Source of the DNA: Taklimakanibacter sp050251035
GTDB taxonomy: Bacteria > Pseudomonadota > Alphaproteobacteria > Rhizobiales > Aestuariivirgaceae
Length of the DNA: 64,000 bases
Direction: 5' to 3'
NCBI GenBank assembly: GCA_050251035.1
Contig: JBFWNN010000002.1
Location: 62,001 to 126,000 of the forward strand
Below the pieces are notes generated by a model that saw nothing but the letters and a program-made list of their open reading frames with translations, was not told the DNA's origin and did not search any database. Shown here piece by piece: positions 1 through 7,310 of the stretch (position 1 is the stretch's first letter; the number at the start of each line of letters is the position of its first letter). A program made the translations under genes and the position numbers.

Positions 1-363
1 GACCTGTCCGCCTCGCTCACCCGCATGGCGACGCTCGCCCCCAAGGGCCGCATCGACGAGGCGACGGTCGAGGAGGAGACCGCGCGGCTCAGGAGCTTCT
101 GGTCGAGGGATCGCGCGGGCCAGCCGGCGGAACTGCTGCGCGAGGTCTTTTCCGACGAACGCCTGGCCCGCATCGACCTCTTCGATCAGAGCCAGCTTGC
201 GGCGGTGATCGCCATATGCCGCGAAAGCGCGTCGCTCAGCGCCGCCGGGCGCCGGCTCTTCGCCGCCTCGCGCCAGGCGAAGACCAGCGGCAACGACGCC
301 GACCGCCTGCGCAAATATCTCGCGCGCTTCGATCTCGACTGGGCGTCGGTGAGCGGCAGGTGA
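1..363 (+). CDS. rtcR: RtcR, sigma-54-dependent activator of RNA repair genes (C-terminal fragment)
   Basis: The reading frame is already open at the first base and ends with TGA at 361-363, so only the last 120 residues are present. They match the C-terminal end of RtcR, the bacterial enhancer-binding protein that activates the rtcBA RNA ligase/cyclase genes. The family-typical tail is visible: 'SLTRMATLA', 'LDLFDQ'-like 'IDLFDQSQL', 'AICRESASLSAAGRRLF', and 'NDADRLRKYLARF', which is the DNA-binding helix-turn-helix region. The CARF sensor and AAA+ domains lie upstream of the window. No rtcB or rtcA is visible here. The gene is convergent with the TorT-like gene, with 30 bp between them. Confidence 0.85.
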   Translation, partial: DLSASLTRMATLAPKGRIDEATVEEETARLRSFWSRDRAGQPAELLREVFSDERLARIDLFDQSQLAAVIAICRESASLSAAGRRLFAASRQAKTSGNDADRLRKYLARFDLDWASVSGR

Positions 364-393
364 GCCGTCGCACCGATATCGTCTCCACGATAC

Positions 394-1446
394 CTATTTT
401 ACCTCGAACACCGGAACGAAGGAGGCCGGCGCCAGGCTCTGGTCGATATCGATCTCCGCCAGGCTCGCCTGATCGACGATCTCGATCTGCGGACCGACAT
501 GGCGGACGGCGAGCGAGCCCTCGAGAGCGCGCACCGCCTGGTCGAGGGCGATCTTGCCCTGCAGCACCGGCGAGTCGGTCGGCGCCGCGATCACCTTGCC
601 GCGCTTGATGGCGCGGTAGGTGCTGTGGGTGAAGTAATCGGCGAGGATGCCGACCCGGCCCGACAAGCCCCTCGCCCTGAAGAGGCTCACAGCCGCATCG
701 GCCGTGACCGCGCTGCCGATGACATAGTCGATATCGGGATGCTCCTCGAGCACCTCTTCGAGCAAGAGAAGCTGGGCTTCGAAACCGGTGTCGCCCCATT
801 TGACGGCGACGATATCGGCCGAGCTTGCCGCCACGGCGGCGCGGAAGCCCTGCTCGACGAAAGCCACCCAGCCGGCGCCGCGCGGGCCCGGGAACCAGAC
901 GACCTTCACCGGCCTCTGCCCCTTCGGGTGCAACCGCGCGAAATAGTCGCCAATGGCCTTGCCCATGGCGATCCAGGACACGCCGGATTTCGCCGTGATG
1001 CCGGCATCGTTGACGTCATTGACGGCGGCGATCACCGGCATGCGTTGCGCTAGCTTGCGGATGAGCGGGGTCAAGCCGTCGAAGGATACCGTGCCGACGA
1101 TCAAGGCGTCGGCCGTCCCGGCACATTCGGCGATCTGCGACTTCTGCCGTTCGAGATTGGGATAGCCGCCCGCTTCAACGACCTTCAGCCTGACATTGAG
1201 GCGGCGCGCCTGCTCCACCATGCCGTAATTCACCGACAGCCAGTAGGAATCCTTGAGATGCGGATAGGAGGCACAGATGCGCCAGGGCCTCGTCGCGACG
1301 TCGAGCGGCGCGTAGGAATAAGCCTGCGCCTCACCACCATAGTCGAAAGGCGGCGTCCATTTGTCGACCGGCCAAGTCTCCTGGGCCGCGGCCGGCGGCA
1401 TCGCCGCGGCCAGCGCCAGACCGAGGGCAAGACAGGTTCCCCTCAT
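394..1446 (-). CDS. torT: TorT-like periplasmic TMAO-sensing binding protein
   Basis: A 350-residue periplasmic binding protein of the sugar-binding (Peripla_BP_4/TorT) type. The start at 1446 gives a clean Sec signal peptide ('CLALGLALAAAMPPAAAQ'). The upstream in-frame extension to 1758 runs across the divergent torS gene and is rejected. 'RICASYPHLKDSYWLSVNYGM' is the typical opening of TorT mature proteins. In the Tor system TorT binds TMAO in the periplasm and signals through the sensor domain of TorS. It is divergent from torS with a 67-bp intergenic region that must carry both promoters. The length is close to E. coli TorT. The ligand here is inferred; related sensors may detect other amine oxides or betaines. 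Confidence 0.82.
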   Translation of the reverse strand: MRGTCLALGLALAAAMPPAAAQETWPVDKWTPPFDYGGEAQAYSYAPLDVATRPWRICASYPHLKDSYWLSVNYGMVEQARRLNVRLKVVEAGGYPNLERQKSQIAECAGTADALIVGTVSFDGLTPLIRKLAQRMPVIAAVNDVNDAGITAKSGVSWIAMGKAIGDYFARLHPKGQRPVKVVWFPGPRGAGWVAFVEQGFRAAVAASSADIVAVKWGDTGFEAQLLLLEEVLEEHPDIDYVIGSAVTADAAVSLFRARGLSGRVGILADYFTHSTYRAIKRGKVIAAPTDSPVLQGKIALDQAVRALEGSLAVRHVGPQIEIVDQASLAEIDIDQSLAPASFVPVFEVK

Positions 1447-1513
1447 CCGCCTGTTCCAATCGCGCTTTGCCGATGTATCATGATCGGCCGCAAGCATATC
1501 CGGTGGAGCAGCA

Positions 1514-4384
1514 ATGCTGTCAAGATTGGGCATAGGCGCAAGATTGTTCCTGGCGTTCCTGGGCATCACCGCGCTGTCGCTCTCTTCCGGCATTGCCGGC
1601 TGGCTGATCCTGCGGGAAATCTCGGTCGCCCAATCGCGGATGAACAGCGAGGCCTTGCCGGCGGTGGCCGCCGCGCAGCGCACCGCCGAGACCAGCGCCC
1701 GGCTGGTCGCGTCGGCGCCGGCGCTGACCGCGGTGCGCGACGAAGCCGCGCGGGCCATTCAGGAGCAGGAGCTCTCTTCCCTTGCGCGGGAGATCCGCAA
1801 ATCGGTGAGCGATGCCGGCCTCACGTCGCTCGACGGTGCCGCGGTTGCGCAGCTCTCGGCGACGGTCGATGCGCTGGTGGCCAATCTCGCGGCGCAGAAC
1901 CGGCTGGTCAGAGAAAGGCTGCAGCTGCAGCGCAGTTTCGCCCAGCGCACCGAACGCACCATAGAGGCCGCCACCGCGATCGTCGACCTGTCGGACACCC
2001 TCGTGTCCAACACGTCGGCCGGCGCCTCGGCCGTCGTGTCGAGCCTCTATGGCCTGATCGATGACGGCGCGCGCCGCGAAGCCGCTTATGACGCCCTCGA
2101 CCGTCTCATCGAACAGGATATCTACCTGATCGGCCGGATGTGGGAATTACGCCTGCGCAGTTCGCAGATCGGACTGCTCGCCCATCAGCTGACGCGGACG
2201 ACCGACCGCGCCGAAGTGGCCGAGATCGCCAAGACCTATGAAGACCATCTGCGCGTCGTGCGCCGCCGCGTCGCCAGCATCGACGATCCGGTGCGCCGCG
2301 ACCAGGCCACCCTTTTCCTGAAGATCCTCGAGGCGGCCTCGGGCAGCCCGGTCGGCCCCAGCCTGTTCGGCGAGCGCCTGCGGCTGATCACCATCGCCGA
2401 CGACCTCGAAGGCGTGGCCATCGCCAATCAGAACCTGTCCGCCGAAGTGAGCCAGGTGGCGCAGGGCATGCTGCGCGGGTCCGAGACCTTCGCCCGCACC
2501 ATTTCGGCGCAGGCACAGAAGGCCCTCGATGCCGGCCTCTATGTCCTCCTGTTCACGTCGCTTGCCGCGATAGCGGTTTCCGGCCTGATCGTCTGGCTCT
2601 ATGTGGAGCGCGGCATCGTGCGGCGGCTGGCGTCGCTGTCCGGCGCCATGCAGCGCCTGACCGACGGCGACCTCACGGTCGCGGTGGCGGAAGAGGGAAC
2701 CAAGGAGCTCAAGGCGCTGTCCGCCGCGGTCGTCGCGTTCCGCGACGAATCGAAGAAGCGCCGTGCGCTCGAAATCGAGCGGGAGCGCACCAATGAGGAG
2801 CTCCGCCGCCATCGCGAGGAGTTGCAGGGCCTCGTTCACCAGCGCACCGAGCAGCTGCAATTGGAGGTCGCGCGGCACGCCCAGGCGCGCGAGCAGGCCG
2901 AGATGGCGAGCCAGGCGAAATCGGCCTTCCTCGCCACCATGAGCCATGAGATCCGCACGCCGATGACCGGGATGCTCGGCATGCTGCGCATCCTGAAGGA
3001 CGCCGAGCTGACGCCGGTGCAGCGCAAGCAGGTGCTGATCGCCAACACTTCGGGCGAGACGCTGCTCGGCATCCTCAACAGCATACTCGATTACTCGAAG
3101 ATCGAGTCGGGCAAGGTGACGATCGATCCCATGACCTTCGATGTCGCCGACCTGCTGCGCGGCATCGTCGACCTGATGCAGCCCTCGGCGCGGGAGAAAG
3201 GCCTGCACTTGTCCCTGACGATCGGGCGAGGTCTCGCGCCCTCCTATGTCGGCGATGCCGGCAAGCTCAGGCAGATTGTCTTCAACCTGGTGAGCAACGC
3301 GATCAAGTTCACCGAGCATGGCGGCGTCAGGGTGATGGTCGCCGTGACGGCCAGGGCCAGGCCGCGCCACGCGCTGCGCATCACGGTGAGCGACACCGGC
3401 ATCGGCATCGCGGCCGATCAGCAGGGCCAAATATTCGAGTCCTTTACGCAGACCGACGCCTCGGTCACGCGCCGCTATGGCGGGACGGGCCTCGGTCTCG
3501 CGATTTCCCGCGGCTTCGCGCAGGTCATGGCCGGCACGCTGTCGGTCGTCTCCACGCCCGGCAAGGGCAGCACATTCACGCTCGACATCGAGATGCCGCG
3601 GGCGTCGCGCAAGCGATCAGCGCCGACCCTGCCCAGTCCCTGCACCGCCGGCGGAACTCCCTGTTTCGATGTGCTGGTGGTCGAGGACGATGCCGCGACA
3701 CGTCTGGTCGCCATGGAATTCCTGGCGAAGCTCGGCCACGAGGCCCATGCCGCGCACGACGGATATGTGGCCGTTACCGAGTTCGCCAAGCGCAAGCCGG
3801 ATCTGGTCCTCATGGATATCAGCATGCCGGGCATGGACGGCATCGCGACGGCGGAGAAGCTGCGCGGCATTGCGGGCGCCGAGACAGTCCCGGTCATCGC
3901 CATGTCGGCGCATGTATTCAAGGAGGAGATCGACCGCTATCTGGCGTCCGGCATGGATGCCTATGTCGCCAAGCCCTTGACGCTCGAGGCGCTCGCCGAG
4001 GCGATCCTGTCGGCGACGGCGAAAGGACGCACCAGCGGCGCTGCGACCATCGATCACGCACAATTGGCGGCCGACCTGAAGCTGATCGGGCGGGACGCGG
4101 TCAGCCGCATTTTCGCGATCGTCGAGGAAACCCTGCCGCAGCGCTTCGCCGCGATGCGCGAGGCCACGCAGGCCACGGACTTCGCCGGGCTGGAAGGCTT
4201 GGCGCATGCGACCTACAGCACCGCGGCCGCGGCCGGCTTCACCGAGCTCTGCCAGGACGCGCGCGCCCTCGAGCTTGCGGCCCGCAACCGTGATCGCGCC
4301 AAGGCGCTTCGCAGCCTGTCGCGCTGCGAAGCGTCCTATCGCAAGGCCATGGACAAGACGGAAAGCCTCATCCTCGCCAGCTAG
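1514..4384 (+). CDS. torS: TorS-like unorthodox hybrid histidine kinase
   Basis: A 956-residue membrane sensor kinase. Domain order: first membrane helix about 10-33; periplasmic four-helix TorS-type sensor about 40-335; second helix about 340-364; HAMP to about 415; coiled coil 415-470; HisKA with 'MSHEIRTP' and phospho-His H478; HATPase with N box 'FNLVSNAIKFTEHGG' and 'GGTGLGLAIS'; receiver with phospho-Asp D768; C-terminal Hpt with H898 in 'LAHATYS'. This H-D-H relay is the TorS architecture. An AGGTGGAGCA-like ribosome site at about 1502-1510 precedes the ATG. It ends in a 4-bp CTAG overlap with convergent torR. The Hpt motif lacks the usual Lys three residues after His (Tyr instead). 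Confidence 0.88.
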   Translation: MLSRLGIGARLFLAFLGITALSLSSGIAGWLILREISVAQSRMNSEALPAVAAAQRTAETSARLVASAPALTAVRDEAARAIQEQELSSLAREIRKSVSDAGLTSLDGAAVAQLSATVDALVANLAAQNRLVRERLQLQRSFAQRTERTIEAATAIVDLSDTLVSNTSAGASAVVSSLYGLIDDGARREAAYDALDRLIEQDIYLIGRMWELRLRSSQIGLLAHQLTRTTDRAEVAEIAKTYEDHLRVVRRRVASIDDPVRRDQATLFLKILEAASGSPVGPSLFGERLRLITIADDLEGVAIANQNLSAEVSQVAQGMLRGSETFARTISAQAQKALDAGLYVLLFTSLAAIAVSGLIVWLYVERGIVRRLASLSGAMQRLTDGDLTVAVAEEGTKELKALSAAVVAFRDESKKRRALEIERERTNEELRRHREELQGLVHQRTEQLQLEVARHAQAREQAEMASQAKSAFLATMSHEIRTPMTGMLGMLRILKDAELTPVQRKQVLIANTSGETLLGILNSILDYSKIESGKVTIDPMTFDVADLLRGIVDLMQPSAREKGLHLSLTIGRGLAPSYVGDAGKLRQIVFNLVSNAIKFTEHGGVRVMVAVTARARPRHALRITVSDTGIGIAADQQGQIFESFTQTDASVTRRYGGTGLGLAISRGFAQVMAGTLSVVSTPGKGSTFTLDIEMPRASRKRSAPTLPSPCTAGGTPCFDVLVVEDDAATRLVAMEFLAKLGHEAHAAHDGYVAVTEFAKRKPDLVLMDISMPGMDGIATAEKLRGIAGAETVPVIAMSAHVFKEEIDRYLASGMDAYVAKPLTLEALAEAILSATAKGRTSGAATIDHAQLAADLKLIGRDAVSRIFAIVEETLPQRFAAMREATQATDFAGLEGLAHATYSTAAAAGFTELCQDARALELAARNRDRAKALRSLSRCEASYRKAMDKTESLILAS

Positions 4385-5094
4385 CGTGCCAGCGGTGCCG
4401 CGAAGAAATATCCCTCGCCATGCGAGGTGACGATGATGCGTGGATGGCGCGAGTCATCGCCGAGCTTCCGGCGCAGCCGCCGGACCACGACATCGACGGT
4501 GCGGTCGGACGGATCCCAGTCGCGGTGCGCCATCTCATGCAGCAGGCGGTCGCGCGACAGGACCTTGCCGGGATTGGCGGAGAGCAAAGCCAGCGCCTTG
4601 AACTCGGCGCGGGTGAGATCGACGAACTCACCGGCGCCGTCATGCAAGGTACGGCTGCCCAGATCGAGCGTCCAGCCGAGAAACTTCCTCACCGAGCGCG
4701 CCTCGCCCGGCCCGCTGGCGCGTTGCACCCGGCGCAGCAGGTTCTTGACCCGCGCCAGGAGCTCGCGCTGGTCGAACGGCTTGGTCACATAGTCGTCGGC
4801 GCCAAGCTCGAGCCCGACGATGCGGTCGACCGTGTCGGTGCGCCCGGTCACCAGGATGATGCCGGCTTCCGAGCGCGCGCGCTGCTCGCGGGTCAGCTGC
4901 AGGCCGTCTTCGCCCGGCAGCTGAATATCGATCATCAAAAGGTCGGCCGGATCCGCGGCGAGGATGTCGCGCATCCCTTCGCCATCTTCGGCCTCGCTCA
5001 CCCGATAGCCGACGGCGGCAAAATAGGCGGCGAGCTTCGCCCTGGTCACCGGATCATCCTCGACAATGACGATATGGGCGGCGGCGGGCTTCAT
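4381..5094 (-). CDS. torR: TorR-like OmpR-family response regulator
   Basis: A 237-residue response regulator with an N-terminal receiver (acidic pair 'VEDD' at 11-14, phospho-Asp D56 in 'LLMIDIQLPG', Lys of 'VTKPF') and a C-terminal winged-helix domain ('RAEFKALALLSANPGKVLSRDRLL', 'DRTVDVVVRRLRRKLGDD'). The ATG at 5094 ('MKPAAAH') is preferred over the upstream in-frame TTG at 5112. It would take the phosphate from the Hpt domain of TorS. In the classical system TorR activates torCAD. Here no TMAO reductase is nearby, and the divergent target is the amine transporter starting at 5258. Its 3' end overlaps torS by the four bases CTAG. Confidence 0.87.
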   Translation of the reverse strand: MKPAAAHIVIVEDDPVTRAKLAAYFAAVGYRVSEAEDGEGMRDILAADPADLLMIDIQLPGEDGLQLTREQRARSEAGIILVTGRTDTVDRIVGLELGADDYVTKPFDQRELLARVKNLLRRVQRASGPGEARSVRKFLGWTLDLGSRTLHDGAGEFVDLTRAEFKALALLSANPGKVLSRDRLLHEMAHRDWDPSDRTVDVVVRRLRRKLGDDSRHPRIIVTSHGEGYFFAAPLAR

Positions 5095-5105
5095 CACCCC
5101 GCTTC

Positions 5106-5166
5106 TTAACAAATTTTAACAAAACCTTCCAACACTTTCACCAAGCTTCCCCAACGCATTAACACG
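5106..5166. promoter_or_regulatory. Candidate TorR operator: helically phased direct repeats
   Basis: TTAACAAA occurs at 5106-5113 and again at 5116-5123, exactly 10 bp apart, and a related TTAACACG lies at 5159-5166. The stretch is much more AT-rich than its surroundings. Direct repeats spaced one helical turn apart are the usual target of OmpR-family dimers. It sits between divergent torR and the binding-protein gene, so it could serve autoregulation and transporter activation. Binding by TorR is inferred. Confidence 0.5.
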
Positions 5167-5218
5167 AGGCCGGTAGCCTCTTCGGAGTCGGCTCACACAC
5201 GATCAAGCACGCGATGAG

Positions 5219-5242
5219 GCGTGAGCCATCCAAGCCTCACGC
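5219..5242 (+). other. 5'-UTR stem-loop before the amine-binding protein gene
   Basis: GCGTGAG at 5219-5225 pairs perfectly with CTCACGC at 5236-5242 around a 10-nt loop, 15 nt before the ATG at 5258. It lies just upstream of the ribosome site GGGAGAGGA. It may affect leader stability. No known riboswitch class is recognised. Confidence 0.35.
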
Positions 5243-5257
5243 ATCGGGAGAGGAAAC

Positions 5258-6208
5258 ATGAGATCGATCAAGATGTTCCAGCATGGCCTTTTGGGCGCGG
5301 CGTTCTTGACGGCGCTCAGCGGCGCGGCGATGGCGGAGGACTCCGCCGATCCGATCAAGATCATCACCAACAACTGGACCAGCCAGCTGGTGCTGTCCAA
5401 TGTCGTCGGCCAGATCCTGCAGGCGCAGGGCAACACCGTCGAATACAAATCCTCCGACACCCAGCTGCAATATACGGCGCTGGCGGCCGGCGACATGGAC
5501 TTCCAGGTCGAGGTCTGGGAAGGCTCGCAAGCCGAGTCCTTCGAGAAGGCGCTCGCCGGTGGCGCCGTCGACCTCGGTGCCCATGAGGCGGTGACGCGCG
5601 AAGACTGGTGGTATCCGACCTACATGAACGAGATGTGCCCGGGCCTGCCCGACTGGAAGGCGCTCGACGCCTGCGCCGGCAAGCTCGCGACCGCGGAGAC
5701 CGGCAGCAAGGGTCGCTTCGTCGGACCGCCGGCCGACTGGGGCAAGCATTATTCCGAACGCATTCAGGCGCTGAAGATGAATTACCAGGAGGTCCCGGTC
5801 GGCCAGGCGGCGACATTGTGGGCCGAGCTGCAGGCGGCCTATGACCGCAAGGAGCCGATCGTGCTGTTCAACTGGACGCCGAATTTCATCGAGGCGAAGT
5901 TCGAAGGCCAGTTCGTCGAGTTTCCGACCTATGAGCCGGCGTGCCTCAGCGATCCCAAATGGGGCATGAATCCCGACGCCGTCTATGACTGCGGCGCGCC
6001 CGCCAAAGGCTATCTCAAGAAGGCCGGATCGAAGCAGCTCGCCGAAAAGTGGCCGAAGGCCGCCGCCATCCTGAAGAAAGTGAACTTCACCAATCCGCAG
6101 ATCGCCGCCGCCGCCGCCATGGTCGATGTCGAGGGCATGACGCCCGAGGACGCGGCCAAGAAATGGGTCGCCGAGAACGAGGCTGTCTGGAAGGCCTGGC
6201 TGCAGTAA
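5258..6208 (+). CDS. ABC transporter substrate-binding protein for quaternary amines/TMAO (ProX/TmoX-like)
   Basis: A 316-residue OpuAC-family binding protein. Residues 1-26 form a Sec signal peptide ending 'SGAAMA'. The mature part has 'PIKIITNNWTSQLVLSNVVG', 'QVEVWEG', 'WWYPTYMNEMCPGLPDW' and 'LFNWTPNFIEAKF'; these Trp-rich patches form the aromatic cage that binds trimethylammonium groups. A clear ribosome site (GGGAGAGGA) precedes the ATG. It is the first gene of an operon with the ATPase and permease. The neighbouring TorTSR genes suggest TMAO as substrate, as for TmoX of marine Roseobacter, but glycine betaine or choline cannot be excluded. A paralogue lies at 50038-51012. Confidence 0.85.
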   Translation: MRSIKMFQHGLLGAAFLTALSGAAMAEDSADPIKIITNNWTSQLVLSNVVGQILQAQGNTVEYKSSDTQLQYTALAAGDMDFQVEVWEGSQAESFEKALAGGAVDLGAHEAVTREDWWYPTYMNEMCPGLPDWKALDACAGKLATAETGSKGRFVGPPADWGKHYSERIQALKMNYQEVPVGQAATLWAELQAAYDRKEPIVLFNWTPNFIEAKFEGQFVEFPTYEPACLSDPKWGMNPDAVYDCGAPAKGYLKKAGSKQLAEKWPKAAAILKKVNFTNPQIAAAAAMVDVEGMTPEDAAKKWVAENEAVWKAWLQ

Positions 6209-6227
6209 CATCAATGATCCCGGTGCA

Positions 6228-6257
6228 GACGGACGCGGCGATATGGCCGCGTCCGTC
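6228..6257 (+). other. Intercistronic stem-loop between binding protein and ATPase genes
   Basis: GACGGACGCGGC (6228-6239) and GCCGCGTCCGTC (6246-6257) form a perfect 12-bp stem with a 6-nt loop. There is no immediate T-run, so it is more likely an mRNA-protecting or partial-attenuation structure than a full terminator. Such hairpins commonly keep the binding-protein transcript more abundant than the downstream membrane and ATPase messages. Confidence 0.6.
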
Positions 6258-6284
6258 GCTCGCTTCATTTTTCAAGGTGCGAGG

Positions 6285-7310
6285 ATGACGACGCTCGCCA
6301 AGATCTGCTGCCGCAATCTGTGGAAGGTCTTCGGTCCCGATCCCGCAGGCTTCATGGCAAGGTACGGGCATGCCCCGGCGGATGAGGATTTTCGCGAAGA
6401 GAGTTATATCGGCGCCGTGCGCGACGTCTCCTTCGACGTCTATCCGGGCGAGATCCTGATCATCATGGGGCTTTCCGGCTCCGGCAAATCGACGCTGATC
6501 CGCGCCATCACCCGGCTCAACGATCCGACCGCCGGGCAGATCCTGCTCGACGGCAACGACCTTCTGAAAGCGACGCCCGCCGAGCTCATCGAGCTCCGGC
6601 GGCACAAGATGGGCATGGTCTTCCAGCATTTCGGCCTGCTGCCGCACCGCAGCGTCCTGTCGAATGTCGCCTTCCCGCTCGAGGTGCGCGGCGCCACGCG
6701 CGAGGAGCGCGAGGCGCGGGCGCGCGAGATGGTCAGGCTCGTCGGCCTCGAGGGCCGCGAGGACCACTTCCCGCGCGAGCTGTCGGGCGGCCAGCAGCAG
6801 CGCGTCGGCATCGCCCGCTCGCTCGCGGTCGAGCCCGACATCTGGTTTCTCGACGAGCCGTTCTCGGCGCTCGACCCGTTGATCCGCCGCGAGATGCAGG
6901 ACGAGTTCCTCAGGCTGCAGAAGCTGCTCAGGAAGACGATCGTGTTCATCACCCATGATTTCGACGAAGCGATCCGGCTCGGCGACCGCATCGGCATCAT
7001 GAAGGACGGAAAGCTGGTGCAGCTCGCGACGCCGGAGGCGATGGTGTCCCATCCGGCCGACGACTATGTCCGCGAATTCACCCGCAACGCGCCGCGCGAC
7101 CGCGTCCTCACGGTCGGCGCCGTGGCCTCGCCCGAGATCGTGCCGGTCAACGGCGTGAACGTGCTGGCATCGGCCAAGATCGGCGAGGCGGCGGCCCTCG
7201 TGCTCTCCTCCGATAAGACCATCGCCGTCATCGACGAGCAGGGCCGGGCGGTCGGCGCCATCGACCGCCGGATGATGATCGCGGCACTCTATCCCGGCGG
7301 CGCGAAATGA
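6285..7310 (+). CDS. Quaternary amine ABC transporter ATP-binding protein (ProV-like)
   Basis: A 341-residue ATPase of the glycine betaine/proline class. Walker A 'GLSGSGKST', Q-loop 'MVFQHFGLLPH', signature 'LSGGQQQRVGIARS', Walker B 'IWFLDEPFSALD' and switch His 'ITHDFDEA' are all present. A short CBS-like C-terminus follows about residue 270. An N-terminal segment 'CCRNLWKVFGPDPAGFM' precedes the ABC core, as is usual for this subfamily. The ATG at 6285 follows GCGAGG; an upstream in-frame ATG at 6243 falls inside the intercistronic hairpin and is less likely. It overlaps the permease gene by ATGA. Confidence 0.9.
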   Translation: MTTLAKICCRNLWKVFGPDPAGFMARYGHAPADEDFREESYIGAVRDVSFDVYPGEILIIMGLSGSGKSTLIRAITRLNDPTAGQILLDGNDLLKATPAELIELRRHKMGMVFQHFGLLPHRSVLSNVAFPLEVRGATREEREARAREMVRLVGLEGREDHFPRELSGGQQQRVGIARSLAVEPDIWFLDEPFSALDPLIRREMQDEFLRLQKLLRKTIVFITHDFDEAIRLGDRIGIMKDGKLVQLATPEAMVSHPADDYVREFTRNAPRDRVLTVGAVASPEIVPVNGVNVLASAKIGEAAALVLSSDKTIAVIDEQGRAVGAIDRRMMIAALYPGGAK

